Of a stretch of 44,453 nt of DNA, positions 1-10,461 are shown in pieces. The position numbers were made by a program, and so were the translations under genes. This DNA comes from Streptomyces silaceus (lineage in GTDB: Bacteria > Actinomycetota > Actinomycetes > Streptomycetales > Streptomycetaceae). Position 1 is the stretch's first letter. Every line of letters begins with the position of its first letter. Location of the stretch: positions 196-44,648 of the forward strand of contig NZ_LIRJ01000019.1 in assembly GCF_001419745.1 (NCBI RefSeq), given 5' to 3'. The notes under the pieces are model-generated. The model was not told where the DNA came from. It made no database searches and saw nothing but the letters and a program-made list of their open reading frames with translations.

Positions 1-1
1 C

Positions 2-3000
2 GTGTTCGAGCTCGAACACGTCGGCGTGGACGACGACTTCTTCGCCCTCGGCGGCGACAGCATCACCGCGATCACCATCAGCAGCCGGCTGCGCGCCAAG
101 GGCCTCGAACTGCGCCCGCGCGACCTGCTGGCGCGCCGCAGCTTCGCCGCGCTCGCCGCCTCCGCCACCCCGGTCGAGGACGCCGCGGCCCCCGCGGACG
201 ACCCGACGGGCCCCGTGCCCGCGCCGCCCATCGTGCGCGGCCTGCTCGACCCGCACCCGGACGTCGACACCGTCGCCGGCTACGCCCAGTGGACCGCCCT
301 GCACGTCTCGGGGCTCGCCCACGACGACCTCGTGGCCGGCGTGCGCACCGTGCTCGACCACCACGACGCGCTGCGTCTGCGCGTGGGCGACGGTCTGGAG
401 GTGCTGCCCCGCGGGGCGGTGCCCGCCGTCGTCGACGAGGTCCACGGCGAGGACGTGACCGCCGTGGCCGAGCGCCTCGCGGGCCAGCTCGACCCCCGCT
501 CGGGAGACCTGCTGCGCGCGGCCCTCGTCCGCACCGGCACCGACGCCGAGGACCGCCTGGTCGTCGTCGTGCACCACCTCGCCATGGACGGCGTGTCCTG
601 GCGCGTCCTGCTGCCCGACCTCCAGACGGCCTGCGCCGGCGGCACCCCGGAGGCGCCCGGCGCGTCCTGGCGCCGGCACGCCACGCTCCTCGCCGAACAG
701 GGCACCTCGGGCGCCCGGCGCGGCGAACTCGACCACTGGCGCGCCGCACTCGGCTCCGCCGCCCGCGTCGGCGACCGGCCGCTCGACCGGACGCAGGACA
801 CCGTCGCCACCGCCCACCGGTCGGTCACCGTGGCCTCCCCGGAGGTCACCGACGCGCTGCTGACCACCCTGCCCGCGGCCTACCGCGCGGGCGTCGACGA
901 GGTGCTCCTCGCCGCGCTCGTGCTCACCCTGCGCGAGTGGGGCGTCGGCGGCGACGCGCTCACCGTCACGATGGAGGGGCACGGCCGCGAACACCTCGAC
1001 CTGGCCCGCACGGTGGGCTGGTTCACCAGCGAGTACCCCGTACGCGTCCCCGCGGCCGGTGACACCGGACAGCTGATCCGCGCCGCCAAGGAGGCCCGGC
1101 GCGCCGTCCCCGACGGCGGTGTCGGCTACGGCGTCCTGCGCCACCTCGACCCGGTGGCGGGCCCCGAACTCTCCGCCACCCCGGTGCCGGACGTGCTCCT
1201 CAACTACCTGGGCCGGTTCGCCGCGCTGCCCGGCACCGGCTGGCGCCTGCCGGAGGAGGACGCCTTCGCGGTGACCGAACCCGACGCCAAGGCCCTGGAG
1301 CAGGTCCTCGCGCTGAACTGCTTCGTGCACGAGGAGGACGCGCCCCGCCTCGCCGTCGAGTGGACGGCCGCCACCAAGGTGCTCGGCACCGACGCCGTCG
1401 CCGCCCTGCAGGCGGCCTGGACCCAGGCCCTGGAGACGCTGGCTGCGCACGCCCGGCACACCACCGGCGGGCTCACCCCCTCCGACCTGCCGCTCGTCGA
1501 CCTCGACCAGGCCGCCATCGACGCCCTGGAACGCACCGGGCCCCTCGCCGACGTCCTGCCCGCCACCCCGCTGCAGGTCGGCCTCTCCTTCCACACCCTG
1601 GTCCGCGACGACCAGGACACCGACGTCTATGTCGTCCAGGCCGTGACCACCCTGGTCGGCGAGCTGGACGCGGACCGCATGGCCGAGGCCGCGCGCGAAC
1701 TCCTGCGCCGCCACCCGGCGCTGCGGGTGTACCTCGGCACCGCCGGGGACGACGTCGTGCAGGTCATCCCCGCCGAGGTCGCCCTCGACTGGCGCCAGGA
1801 CGACCGCTTCGAGGACGCCGTACGCGCCGAACTGGAGCGCCCCTTCGACCCGGCACGGCCGCCGCTCATCCGCTTCCTGCTGTCCCGCGTCGGACCCGAC
1901 GAGCACCGCCTCGTCATCACCAACCACCATGCGCTGCTGGACGGCTGGTCGATGCCGCTGGTCGGCCGCACCCTGCTCGCGATCTACGCCGAGCTGGGCG
2001 GCGGATCCGCCGCACCCGTCGCCGCGCCGCTCCAGGAGTACTTCCGCTGGCTGGCCGGACGCGACCACGAGGCGTCCCTCGCCGCGTGGCGCGACGCGCT
2101 CGCCGGCGTCGACGACGCCACGCGCCTGGCACCCGCCGGTGTCGGCACCGGCGTGGAGCGGCCCGGCCGCGTCAGCGTCGGACTGGGCGAGGAGTTCAGC
2201 GAGCGGCTGCGCGCCTTCGCCCGCGAGCAGGGCGTCACCCTCACCACCGTCCTCCAGACCGCCTGGGGCCTCCTCCTCGGGCGGCTCACCGGACGGCGCG
2301 ACGTCGTCTTCGGCTGCCCGGTCTCCGGGCGCCCCGCCGAGGTCGACGGCGTGGAGTCGATGATCGGCCAGCTCGGCACGACCATCCCGGTGCGCGTACG
2401 CCACACCCAGGACCGCACCGCGCGCGACCTCATGGCGGACATCCACGCCGAGAGCGTCGCCCTGGCCGAGCACCACCACGTCGGCCTGCCCGAGATCCAG
2501 CGCGCGGTCGGCGTCGGCGAACTCTTCGACACCATGCTGGTGATGGAGAACTTCCCGCTGTCCAGCAGGAAGCGCACGCCGCTCGCCCCCGGCCTCGACC
2601 TCGCCGGCGTGGACATCACCGACGCCACGCACTACGCGCTCACCGTCATCGTGATCCCCGACGACGAGATCACCGTCGGCCTCGGCTACCAGCCGCAGGC
2701 GTTCGCCGAGGAGACCGTCCGCGACTACGGCCGCTGGCTGCACCACCTCCTGCGGGAGATCGTCGAGGACCCGGCACGCCCCGCGCTCGCGCTGCCCACG
2801 CTCGACGCCGACGAGCGGGAGCGGATGCTGCGCACCGGCACCGAGGTCGTCCCGGCCACGCCGCGCGGCCCCTGGCTGGACGAGTTCGCCGCCTGGGTGC
2901 GCCGCAAGCCCGACGCCGAGGCGCTGGTCTGCCGCGACCGCAGCCTGAGCTACGCCGAACTGGACCGGCAGGCCAACCGCCTCGCCCACGCCCTGATCGC

Positions 3001-6000
3001 GCGCGGGGTCCGCCCCCAGGACCCGGTCGCGGTGCTGCTCGGCCGCGACATCGAGATGACCGTCGCGCTGTTCGGCGTCGCCAAGGCCGGTGCCGTGTAC
3101 GTCCCCATGGACGCGAGCTACCCGCGCGAGCGCCTCGCGTACATGATCGACGACATCGTCCCGGCCGCCGCCGTGACGACCGGCGCCGACGTGCCGAGCG
3201 ACCTCGACATCCCGGTGCTGCGCCTGGACGACCCGGCCACGCTCGCCGCCGTCCCGGACACCGATCCCGCCGAGGCGCGCGCCCGGCTCACCGACGACGC
3301 CCTCGCGTACGTCATCTACACCTCGGGCACCACGGGACGCCCCAAGGGCGTCGGCGTCACCCACCGCGGCGTACCCGACCTGATCTCCCTCCAGGAGGAG
3401 GTCGTCGGCGTCACCGAGCACGACCGGTACCTGCACTTCGCGTCGACCAGCTTCGACGTCGCGTTCTGGCAGACCATGGTGCCGCTGCTGTCCGGCGGCA
3501 CCTCCGTCATCGCCCCCGAGGAGGTGCGCGTACCCGGCGACGAACTGCTCGACTACATCGCCGAGCACCGCGTCACCGGAGTGAACCTCCTGCCGTCGTT
3601 CCTGGCCGCGATGCCCGACGACCGCACCGTCCCCTCCGACGTGTTCTTCGTCGTCGGCGCCGAGCGGCTCGACCCCGCGCTGGCACGCCGCTGGGGCACC
3701 GGCCGCAAGGCGCTCTTCAACGCCTACGGCCCCACCGAGGTCACCATCAACTCCGTGACCTGGCACTACGACCCGGACGACGAGGGCCCGCTGCCGATCG
3801 GCCGCCCCGACCCGAACGTCCGCGCCTACGTCCTCGACCACGGCCTCCAGCCCGTCGGCGTCGGTGTGACCGGCGAGCTCTACCTCGGCGGCCCCAGCGT
3901 CGCCCGCGGCTACCTCGGCCGCCCCGGCCTGACGTCCGAGCGCTTCGTCGCCGACCCGTACGGCGCCCCGGGCGAGCGGATGTACCGCACCGGCGACCTC
4001 GTGCGCTGGCGCGCCGACGGACAGCTGGTGTTCCTCGGCCGCGTCGACCACCAGGTCAAGGTCCGCGGTTTCCGCGTCGAGCTGGGCGAGATCGAGTCCA
4101 CGCTGACCCGCCACCCCGACGTCCGCGCCAGCGCCGTCGTCGTCCGCGAGGACCGGCTCGTCGGCTACGTCATCCCGACCGACGGCGCCGACCTCGACAC
4201 CGCACGGGTGCGCGAGTACGTCGCCGGTGAACTGCCCGACCACATGGTGCCGACGGCGCTCGTGGAGATCGACCGGCTGCCGCTGACCCCCGGCGGCAAG
4301 CTCGACCCCACCGCACTGCCCGCCCCCGAGACCGTCGCCGCCGCGCGACGCGCGCCCGCCACCGAGGCCGAGGCGGTGCTCCTCGGCGTCCTCCAGGACG
4401 TCCTCGGCACCGACGCCATCGGCCCCGACGACGACTTCTTCGCCATCGGCGGCGACAGCATCGTGTCGCTCCAGGTCGTCTCGCGGGCCCGCCGCCAGGG
4501 CCTCGGACTGACCGCCCGCGACGTGTTCGAGGGTGCGACGGTCGCCGGGATCGCGGCCAGGGCCCGTGCCCTGGACGGTGGTTCGGCGCCCGTCACGGGC
4601 GACGCGCCGCTGACCCCGATCATGCGGGACCTGCTGCGCCGCTCGGGCTCCGCCGCCGACGGCTTCTGCCAGTGGGTGGAGGTCTGCGTGCCGCCCGGCG
4701 ACGACGAGACGACCTGGCGGGCCACGCTCGACGCGCTCCTGGCCCGGCACGACGTGCTCCGCGCCCACCTGACCGACGACGCGCTGCGCGTCCCGCCGGT
4801 CGGCGCCGTCACCGGTGCCGACGTCCTGACCCGCGTCCGCGCAAAGGACGACCTCCGCGGCACCGTCGACGCCGAGGTCCGGCGGATCCTCGCGGCGATG
4901 GACCCGCGCACCGGCCCGCTGCTGCGCGCCGTGTGGGTGGACGCCGGGCCCGAACGCCCCGGCAGGCTCGTCCTGATCGCCCACCACCTCGTCGTCGACG
5001 GCGTGTCCTGGCGGATCCTCCTCGACGACGTCCGGCACGCCCACACCGGCGGCGAGCTGACCCGGCACGGCCAGTCCTTCCTCGGCTGGGCACGCACCCT
5101 GCGCGAGACCGACCGGCGCGCCGAACTGGAGCACTGGGAGCGGATGACCGCCACCCCGGCGCTCACCCGGCCGCTCGACCCGGCCCGGGACACCGCGGCC
5201 ACCGCGACGCACCACGAGCTGTGGCTCGACACGGACGCCACCCGCGCCCTGATCACGACCCTGCCCGCCGCCCACCGCACCACCCCCGACGCCGTGCTGC
5301 TCACGGCGCTCGCCCGTGCCGTACGCGACTGGCGCGGCAGCGCGGAACTGCTCGTCGCCCTGGAGAGCCACGGCCGCCCGACCCGGGTCGACCTCTCCCA
5401 GACCGTCGGCTGGTTCACCGCCGTCCACCCCGTACGCCTCCACGCGGACGACGACGTGCGCGCGGTCGGCGAACGGCTGCGCGCCCAGGGCGACGGTCTC
5501 GGCCACGGCATCCTCACCGCCGCCGGACTGCTCGACCCGGTGGCGCCGGAGGTCGCCTGGAACTACCTCGGCCAGTTCCCCGGCGCCCCCACCGAGGAGA
5601 CGCCGTGGCAGCCCGCCCCGGACGCCGACCCGCTCGGCTCGGGCGGCACCGGCGAACTGCCGCTGCCGCACAGCCTGATGGTCAACGCCCTGGTGCGCGA
5701 CGACGCGCTCGGCATCCGCATCACCTGGCCGTCGGCACTGTTCACGGCCGACGAGATCGAGGATCTCGCCGGGCATCTGCGGGCCGCGGCGGCGCACATC
5801 GCCGCCGCACCGGAGATCAGGGCCCTCGACGGCGGCCGTCCGGTCGCCGAGGTGCAGCCGCTCACCCCGCTCCAGGAAGTGATGCTGCGGCACGCGCGCA
5901 CCGAGCGCCCCGACCCGTACACCGTGCAGTCGACGTTCTCGCTCGCCGGTCCGCTCGACGTCGACGCCCTGCGCGCCGCCGGCGACGGCCTGCTGGCCCG

Positions 6001-7072
6001 TCACCCGAACCTGGGCGCCGTGTTCCCCGCCGACCTCGCGGTGATCCCCGAGGCGCCCCGGCCGGACTTCCGCGTGTCCGACGGGCCCGCCGACGAGGTG
6101 CTCGCCGCCGACCTGGCCGAACCCTTCGACCTGGCCCAGGGTCCGCTCGTCCGCCTGACCGTGATCCGGCGCGGCCCCGGCCTCGCCGACCTGGTGCTGA
6201 CCACCCATCACGTCCTCTCCGACGGCTGGTCGGCCCCGCGGATCCTCACCGAGCTGTTCGCGCTCTACACCGCCGAGGTCCGGGGCGAGAAGGCGGACCT
6301 GCCCGCCCCCGTGCCGTTCGGCGACTACCTGCGCTGGCGCACCGACCACGCGCCCGATCTGGGTGCCTGGGAGGCCGAGCTGGCCGGTCTGCCCGAGGGC
6401 GACCACCTGGTGGGCGACGCCGCGCCCGGCGCGGCCTGGCAGGAGCCCGAGATCATCGCGTTCGACGCGGACCTCGTGGCCGGGCTCACCGAGCTGGCCG
6501 CCCGGCGCGGCCTGACGCCCAACACCCTGGTGCAGGGAGCCTGGTCGGTGCTCCTGGCCCGCCGCTCCGGCCGGGCGGACGTCTGCTTCGGCGCCATGGT
6601 CGCCTGCCGTCCCCCGGAGCTCACGGGCGTCGAGGAGATCATCGGCCTGCTGGCCAACACCGTGCCCGTACGCGCCCGTCTGACCGGCACGCTCGCGCAG
6701 GCGCTCGCCGACCTCCAGGCCGGGCAGCGCAGGCTGGTGGAGCACCACCACGTCGCCCTGACCGACCTGGAGCGGCTGACCGGCCGCAGGCGGCTCTTCG
6801 ACAGCATCGTGGTGTTCGAGAACTACCCGGTCGACCCCGAGCGGCTGCGCGAACCCGCCCCCGGGCTCAGGCTCGTCGGCACCCGCTTCCGCGAGTCGAC
6901 CCACCACCCGGTCACCCTCACGGTCATGCCGGACGGCGACGGCTGGACCGGCGTGCTCGCGCACCGGGCCGGCGTGGAGGTGGCCGGGGTCGCCGAGGAA
7001 CTGGTCGGACTGCTGCGGACCTTGGGCGACCGCCTCGACGCCGACGTGCGCGACCTCCTGGAGCGCCCGTGA
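2..7072 (+). CDS. Siderophore-type non-ribosomal peptide synthetase, 3' part (PCP-E-C-A-PCP-E-C)
   Basis: The reading frame is open from the window edge, so the gene begins upstream. Visible domains (window residue numbers): carrier protein with GGDS at Ser20; epimerisation domain with HHLAMDG at 191 and an EGHGRE motif; condensation domain with HHALLDG at 642; adenylation domain with [11 protein letters not shown] at 1106 and catalytic Lys1433 in the A10 motif; carrier protein Ser1486; second epimerisation domain with HHLVVDG at 1661; terminal condensation domain with HHVLSDG at 2069. Two E domains mean two D-residues. There is no thioesterase, so release must be by the last C domain, a partner protein or nucleophilic attack. 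By alignment to GrsA I read the A-domain pocket as D-V-W-N-F-V-A-I-N-K. It shares N278, I330 and N331 with the hydroxyornithine code I remember from coelichelin, but substrate assignment is weak. The siderophore role is inferred from the exporter, iron box and ferric-siderophore importer downstream. Confidence 0.93.
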   Translation: MFELEHVGVDDDFFALGGDSITAITISSRLRAKGLELRPRDLLARRSFAALAASATPVEDAAAPADDPTGPVPAPPIVRGLLDPHPDVDTVAGYAQWTALHVSGLAHDDLVAGVRTVLDHHDALRLRVGDGLEVLPRGAVPAVVDEVHGEDVTAVAERLAGQLDPRSGDLLRAALVRTGTDAEDRLVVVVHHLAMDGVSWRVLLPDLQTACAGGTPEAPGASWRRHATLLAEQGTSGARRGELDHWRAALGSAARVGDRPLDRTQDTVATAHRSVTVASPEVTDALLTTLPAAYRAGVDEVLLAALVLTLREWGVGGDALTVTMEGHGREHLDLARTVGWFTSEYPVRVPAAGDTGQLIRAAKEARRAVPDGGVGYGVLRHLDPVAGPELSATPVPDVLLNYLGRFAALPGTGWRLPEEDAFAVTEPDAKALEQVLALNCFVHEEDAPRLAVEWTAATKVLGTDAVAALQAAWTQALETLAAHARHTTGGLTPSDLPLVDLDQAAIDALERTGPLADVLPATPLQVGLSFHTLVRDDQDTDVYVVQAVTTLVGELDADRMAEAARELLRRHPALRVYLGTAGDDVVQVIPAEVALDWRQDDRFEDAVRAELERPFDPARPPLIRFLLSRVGPDEHRLVITNHHALLDGWSMPLVGRTLLAIYAELGGGSAAPVAAPLQEYFRWLAGRDHEASLAAWRDALAGVDDATRLAPAGVGTGVERPGRVSVGLGEEFSERLRAFAREQGVTLTTVLQTAWGLLLGRLTGRRDVVFGCPVSGRPAEVDGVESMIGQLGTTIPVRVRHTQDRTARDLMADIHAESVALAEHHHVGLPEIQRAVGVGELFDTMLVMENFPLSSRKRTPLAPGLDLAGVDITDATHYALTVIVIPDDEITVGLGYQPQAFAEETVRDYGRWLHHLLREIVEDPARPALALPTLDADERERMLRTGTEVVPATPRGPWLDEFAAWVRRKPDAEALVCRDRSLSYAELDRQANRLAHALIARGVRPQDPVAVLLGRDIEMTVALFGVAKAGAVYVPMDASYPRERLAYMIDDIVPAAAVTTGADVPSDLDIPVLRLDDPATLAAVPDTDPAEARARLTDDALAYVIYTSGTTGRPKGVGVTHRGVPDLISLQEEVVGVTEHDRYLHFASTSFDVAFWQTMVPLLSGGTSVIAPEEVRVPGDELLDYIAEHRVTGVNLLPSFLAAMPDDRTVPSDVFFVVGAERLDPALARRWGTGRKALFNAYGPTEVTINSVTWHYDPDDEGPLPIGRPDPNVRAYVLDHGLQPVGVGVTGELYLGGPSVARGYLGRPGLTSERFVADPYGAPGERMYRTGDLVRWRADGQLVFLGRVDHQVKVRGFRVELGEIESTLTRHPDVRASAVVVREDRLVGYVIPTDGADLDTARVREYVAGELPDHMVPTALVEIDRLPLTPGGKLDPTALPAPETVAAARRAPATEAEAVLLGVLQDVLGTDAIGPDDDFFAIGGDSIVSLQVVSRARRQGLGLTARDVFEGATVAGIAARARALDGGSAPVTGDAPLTPIMRDLLRRSGSAADGFCQWVEVCVPPGDDETTWRATLDALLARHDVLRAHLTDDALRVPPVGAVTGADVLTRVRAKDDLRGTVDAEVRRILAAMDPRTGPLLRAVWVDAGPERPGRLVLIAHHLVVDGVSWRILLDDVRHAHTGGELTRHGQSFLGWARTLRETDRRAELEHWERMTATPALTRPLDPARDTAATATHHELWLDTDATRALITTLPAAHRTTPDAVLLTALARAVRDWRGSAELLVALESHGRPTRVDLSQTVGWFTAVHPVRLHADDDVRAVGERLRAQGDGLGHGILTAAGLLDPVAPEVAWNYLGQFPGAPTEETPWQPAPDADPLGSGGTGELPLPHSLMVNALVRDDALGIRITWPSALFTADEIEDLAGHLRAAAAHIAAAPEIRALDGGRPVAEVQPLTPLQEVMLRHARTERPDPYTVQSTFSLAGPLDVDALRAAGDGLLARHPNLGAVFPADLAVIPEAPRPDFRVSDGPADEVLAADLAEPFDLAQGPLVRLTVIRRGPGLADLVLTTHHVLSDGWSAPRILTELFALYTAEVRGEKADLPAPVPFGDYLRWRTDHAPDLGAWEAELAGLPEGDHLVGDAAPGAAWQEPEIIAFDADLVAGLTELAARRGLTPNTLVQGAWSVLLARRSGRADVCFGAMVACRPPELTGVEEIIGLLANTVPVRARLTGTLAQALADLQAGQRRLVEHHHVALTDLERLTGRRRLFDSIVVFENYPVDPERLREPAPGLRLVGTRFRESTHHPVTLTVMPDGDGWTGVLAHRAGVEVAGVAEELVGLLRTLGDRLDADVRDLLERP

Positions 7073-8469
7073 GCGAGAAGACCGCCCCGGCGGAGACGAA
7101 GGTCGACGCGGCGCTGCTGCGCGTCGCGTTCATCCTCGTCCTCGGCACCTTCATGGCCACGGTGGACGCCACGATCGTCAGCGTCGGCATCGACACCCTG
7201 GCCGGTGAGTTCGGGGCCTCCGTCAGCGAGATCCAGTGGGTCTCCACCGCCTATCTGCTGGCGGTGGTGGCCGCCGTGCCGGCGTCCGGCTGGCTGGCCG
7301 ACCGGTTCGGCGGCCGGCGCACCTGGCTCGCCGCCGTGGGCGTGTTCCTGCTCGGCTCGGCGCTGTGCGCGCTGGCCTGGTCGGCGACCAGTCTCATCGT
7401 GTTCCGGGTGATCCAGGGCCTCGGCGGCGGCATGCTGCCCGCGACCGGGCAGGCGCTGCTCGCCCGGGTCGCGGGACGCGAGCGGATGGGACGCGTGATC
7501 AGCGTCGTGTCGGTCGTCCCGCTCCTGTCGCCGGTGCTCGGCCCGCTGGTCGGCGGCTCCATCCTCGGGGTGGCGTCCTGGCCGTGGCTGTTCCTGGTCA
7601 ACCTGCCGATCGGCGCGGTCGCGGTGCTGCTCGCCCGCCGGTACGTGCCGCGGGTGCCGCCCGCCCCCGGGCGCACGTCGTTCGACCTGCGGGGCGCGGC
7701 CCTGCTCTCGCCCGGCCTCGCCGTGCTGGTGTACGGGCTCACCGAGGTCGCCCACGGCCGCGCCCTGCCGGCCGGGATCGGCATCACGGCGGGTCTGGCG
7801 ATGCTGACCGCGTTCACCGTCCACGGGCTGCGCACCAGCCGCACACCGCTGGTCGACCCGCGGCTGTTCACCCGGCCGCCCTTCGGTGCCGCCGCGCTCG
7901 CGCTGCTCGTGCTGGGCGCGTCGGTGTTCGGCACGATGTTCCTGCTGCCGCTGTACTTCCAGACCGGCCGCGACCTCTCGGCGCTGCGGGCCGGGCTGCT
8001 GCTCGCCCCCCAGGGCATCGGCGCGGCGGCCGGATCGGTCCTGGTCAACCGCACCATCGACAAGGTCGCGCCCCGCACCCTGGTGGTCACCGGCATCGTG
8101 CTGATCCTCGCGGGCACGGTCCCCTTCACCCAGCTCGGCCATCACCCCTCGGACGCCGTGATCGCCGCCGCGCTCACGGTACGGGGCGTGGGCATGGCGA
8201 TGATCGGGGCGCCCGTGATGAACATCGTCTACAGCCGCATCGAACCGGCCCAGCTCCCGCGGGCCTCCGGAGCGCTCAACCTCCTGAACACCGTGGGCGG
8301 TTCGCTCGGCACCGCGGCACTCGCCGTGGTCCTGCAGAGCCGCCTCGACGCCCGGGGCCAGGACATCTCCTGGGCGTTCGCCGACACGTTCTGGTGGGTG
8401 CTCGGTTTCTGCCTCCTCGCCGCCGCGGGCGCCACAAGGCTCCCACGGACCCAGCCCAAGAGGGCGTGA
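7069..8469 (+). CDS. MFS exporter, DHA2 (14-TMS) family, likely siderophore efflux
   Basis: A 466-residue hydrophobic protein starting with GTG in a GTGA overlap with the NRPS stop codon, so the two are translationally coupled. The first membrane segment carries ATVDATIVSVGIDTL, the DHA2 signature for drug/proton antiporters. DRFGGRRTW after TM2-3 is the MFS loop motif, and about 14 hydrophobic stretches follow. DHA2 members export small molecules using the proton gradient. Coupling to an NRPS and position just before an iron-regulated importer suggest it exports the finished siderophore. It could also be a general efflux pump. Family call is firm, substrate is inference. Confidence 0.9.
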   Translation: MSEKTAPAETKVDAALLRVAFILVLGTFMATVDATIVSVGIDTLAGEFGASVSEIQWVSTAYLLAVVAAVPASGWLADRFGGRRTWLAAVGVFLLGSALCALAWSATSLIVFRVIQGLGGGMLPATGQALLARVAGRERMGRVISVVSVVPLLSPVLGPLVGGSILGVASWPWLFLVNLPIGAVAVLLARRYVPRVPPAPGRTSFDLRGAALLSPGLAVLVYGLTEVAHGRALPAGIGITAGLAMLTAFTVHGLRTSRTPLVDPRLFTRPPFGAAALALLVLGASVFGTMFLLPLYFQTGRDLSALRAGLLLAPQGIGAAAGSVLVNRTIDKVAPRTLVVTGIVLILAGTVPFTQLGHHPSDAVIAAALTVRGVGMAMIGAPVMNIVYSRIEPAQLPRASGALNLLNTVGGSLGTAALAVVLQSRLDARGQDISWAFADTFWWVLGFCLLAAAGATRLPRTQPKRA

Positions 8470-8595
8470 CACCGCCAGGAGACCGACCACCACACGGCCG
8501 GGGGCCGGAGCGCCATGCGCGCCCCTGCCCCGGCCGGTGAAGTCGTCCGGATTTCTCCTTGTGGTGAGGGGCAGACCCCCCATTTCGCCGCCTAT

Positions 8596-8614
8596 TAAGG
8601 TTAGGCTAACCTCT
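8596..8614. promoter_or_regulatory. Iron box (IdeR/DmdR1-type operator)
   Basis: AGGTTAG-G-CTAACCT at 8598-8612 is a perfect 7+1+7 palindrome matching the core of the actinobacterial iron box. It includes TAGGCT (8602-8607), which fits a -10 hexamer, so Fe-bound repressor would mask the promoter. The box ends 7 bp before the GTG of the ATPase gene. The importer operon should therefore be transcribed when iron is scarce. Confidence 0.92.
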
Positions 8615-8619
8615 GCTGC

Positions 8620-9480
8620 GTGCATGAAGGTGAAGAGACCTCGGCGGCCACGCGTCCCCAAGGCCATGAACTGTCGGCCACGGGCGTCACCGTGGCGTAC
8701 GAAGGCGTCGACGTCGTCCACGACGCCGCGATGACGCTGCGCCCCGGCGAAGTGACCGTCCTCGTGGGCCCCAACGGCAGTGGCAAGTCCACGCTGCTGC
8801 GCACCCTCGCGCGGCTCCAGCGGCCCCGGACCGCCACGCTCGTCATCGACGGCGACACCGACGGCCTCGCGCTGAGCCCCCGCGCGTTCTCGCGCCGCGT
8901 CGCCCTGCTCACCCAGGGCCGCCCCACACCCGGCGGCCTGACCGTGCGCGACGTCGTCGAGTTCGGCCGCTACCCCTACCGGGGCCGCTGGGGCAAGGCC
9001 GACCCCGAGGGACCGGCCGCGGTCGACCGCGCGCTCGCCCTGACGGGGGTCTCCGAGCTCGCCGAACGCGGCGCCGAGCACCTCTCCGGCGGCCAGCTCC
9101 AGCGCGTCTGGCTGGCCGGCTGCCTCGCCCAGGAGACGGGCGTACTCCTGCTCGACGAGCCCACCACGTACCTCGACCTGCGCTACCAGGTCGAACTCCT
9201 CGACCTCATGCGGGACCTGGCGGACGACCACGGCATCGCCGTCGGCGCCGTCCTGCACGACCTCGACCAGGCGGCGGCCGTCGCCGACCGCGTCTTCCTG
9301 CTCGACGCGGGACGCATCATCGCCGACGGCGCCCCCGAGGACGTCCTCACGCCACAGCGGCTCACCGACACGTACGGCATCCGTATCGAGGTCGACACCG
9401 ATCCTGCCACCGGCCGGCTGCGCACCCGCGCCATCGGCCGACACCACTCGCGAAGCGAAAGGCTCAGCACCACCTCATGA
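8620..9480 (+). CDS. Ferric-siderophore ABC transporter ATPase (FecE/FhuC type)
   Basis: A 286-residue ABC ATPase. Walker A is GPNGSGKST (residues 50-58), the signature LSGGQLQR is near 155-162, and Walker B is VLLLDEP (175-181), followed by a D-loop and a switch His in AVLHDLDQA. Sequence style and gene order match FecE-like importers for iron chelates. The only plausible in-frame start is GTG at 8620, immediately after the iron box. With a -10 inside that box the mRNA would be nearly leaderless. The stop overlaps the next start (ATGA), so the importer is one operon. It powers uptake through the permease at 10462 using the binding protein at 9477. Confidence 0.92.
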   Translation: MHEGEETSAATRPQGHELSATGVTVAYEGVDVVHDAAMTLRPGEVTVLVGPNGSGKSTLLRTLARLQRPRTATLVIDGDTDGLALSPRAFSRRVALLTQGRPTPGGLTVRDVVEFGRYPYRGRWGKADPEGPAAVDRALALTGVSELAERGAEHLSGGQLQRVWLAGCLAQETGVLLLDEPTTYLDLRYQVELLDLMRDLADDHGIAVGAVLHDLDQAAAVADRVFLLDAGRIIADGAPEDVLTPQRLTDTYGIRIEVDTDPATGRLRTRAIGRHHSRSERLSTTS

Positions 9481-10457
9481 GACGCCTCCTCCTCACCGCG
9501 GCGGTCGCCACCACCGCGGCCCTCACCCTGACCGCCTGCGGGACCACCGAGCCCGCCGCCGACGACGCGAAGAAGAGCGGCGGCGCCATCACCCTCACCG
9601 ACGGCACCGGCGCGAAGGTGAAGCTCGACGGCCCCGCCAAGAAGGTCGTCGGCACCGAGTGGAACGCCGTCGAGAGCCTGATATCGCTGGGCGTCGACCC
9701 GACCGGCGTCTCCGACGTCAAGGGCTACAAGACCTGGGACACCGCCGTCCCGCTGAAGAACGACCCGAAGGACGTCGGCACGCGCGGCGAGCCGAGCATG
9801 GACTCCATCGCGTCGCTGAAGCCCGACCTCATCATCGCGACCACGGATCTGCCGGCCGCCGCCGTGAAGCAGATGCGCGAGATCGCCCCGGTCCTGAACC
9901 TGCGCCCCGCCGACGCCAAGAACCCGATCGGTCAGATGACCGACAACCTCGACCTCCTGGCCAAGGCCACCGGCACCACCGAGCGGGCCACGAAGCTGAA
10001 GAAGGACTTCGAGGCGAAGCTCGCCGAGGGCAAGAAGAAGCTCGCCGGCGCCGACCTCGCGGGCGCCGAGTTCGCCTTCGCGGACGGCTACGACGTCTCC
10101 AACCAGGTCACGATCCGGCCCTACACCTCCGGCTCGCTCCTCGGCGCCGTCAACGCCGAACTCGGCCTGAAGAACCCCTGGAAGGTCAAGGGCGACAAGG
10201 CCTACGGCCTCGGCTCCACCGACGTCGAGGGCCTCACCAAGCTCGGCGACGACGTCCACTTCGCCTACATCGGCAACGACGGCGACAAGAGCAGCACGCC
10301 GTTCACCGACGCCCTCGCCAAGGACAAGGTGTGGACGTCGCTGCCGTTCGTCAAGAAGGGCAACGTCCACCGACTGCCCGACGGCGTCTGGATGTTCGGC
10401 GGCCCCGAGTCGATGAACCAGTACGTCGACTCCGTCGTCGCCGCCCTGACGAAGTAG
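9477..10457 (+). CDS. Iron-siderophore substrate-binding lipoprotein (FecB type)
   Basis: A 326-residue exported protein. The N-terminus is a short positively charged lipoprotein signal ending in a LTAC lipobox, with Cys21 as the lipidation site. The mature part has the class III binding-protein pattern: a first lobe with KKVVGTEWNAVESLISLGVDPTG-like sequence and SLKPDLIIATTD, a long linking helix rich in Lys/Ala/Glu (about residues 160-190), and a second lobe. It should capture the ferric chelate outside the membrane and deliver it to the permease. It overlaps the ATPase gene by 4 bp and the permease follows after 4 bp. The many Lys codons make this segment slightly less GC-rich than its neighbours. 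Confidence 0.9.
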   Translation: MRRLLLTAAVATTAALTLTACGTTEPAADDAKKSGGAITLTDGTGAKVKLDGPAKKVVGTEWNAVESLISLGVDPTGVSDVKGYKTWDTAVPLKNDPKDVGTRGEPSMDSIASLKPDLIIATTDLPAAAVKQMREIAPVLNLRPADAKNPIGQMTDNLDLLAKATGTTERATKLKKDFEAKLAEGKKKLAGADLAGAEFAFADGYDVSNQVTIRPYTSGSLLGAVNAELGLKNPWKVKGDKAYGLGSTDVEGLTKLGDDVHFAYIGNDGDKSSTPFTDALAKDKVWTSLPFVKKGNVHRLPDGVWMFGGPESMNQYVDSVVAALTK

Positions 10458-10461
10458 CGCC

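Noticed and set aside
6823..9447. Very long open frame on the minus strand opposite the MFS and ATPase genes
   Set aside because: It is a high-GC shadow: low-complexity Arg/Gly/Asp-rich translation without domains, fully opposite well-supported genes.
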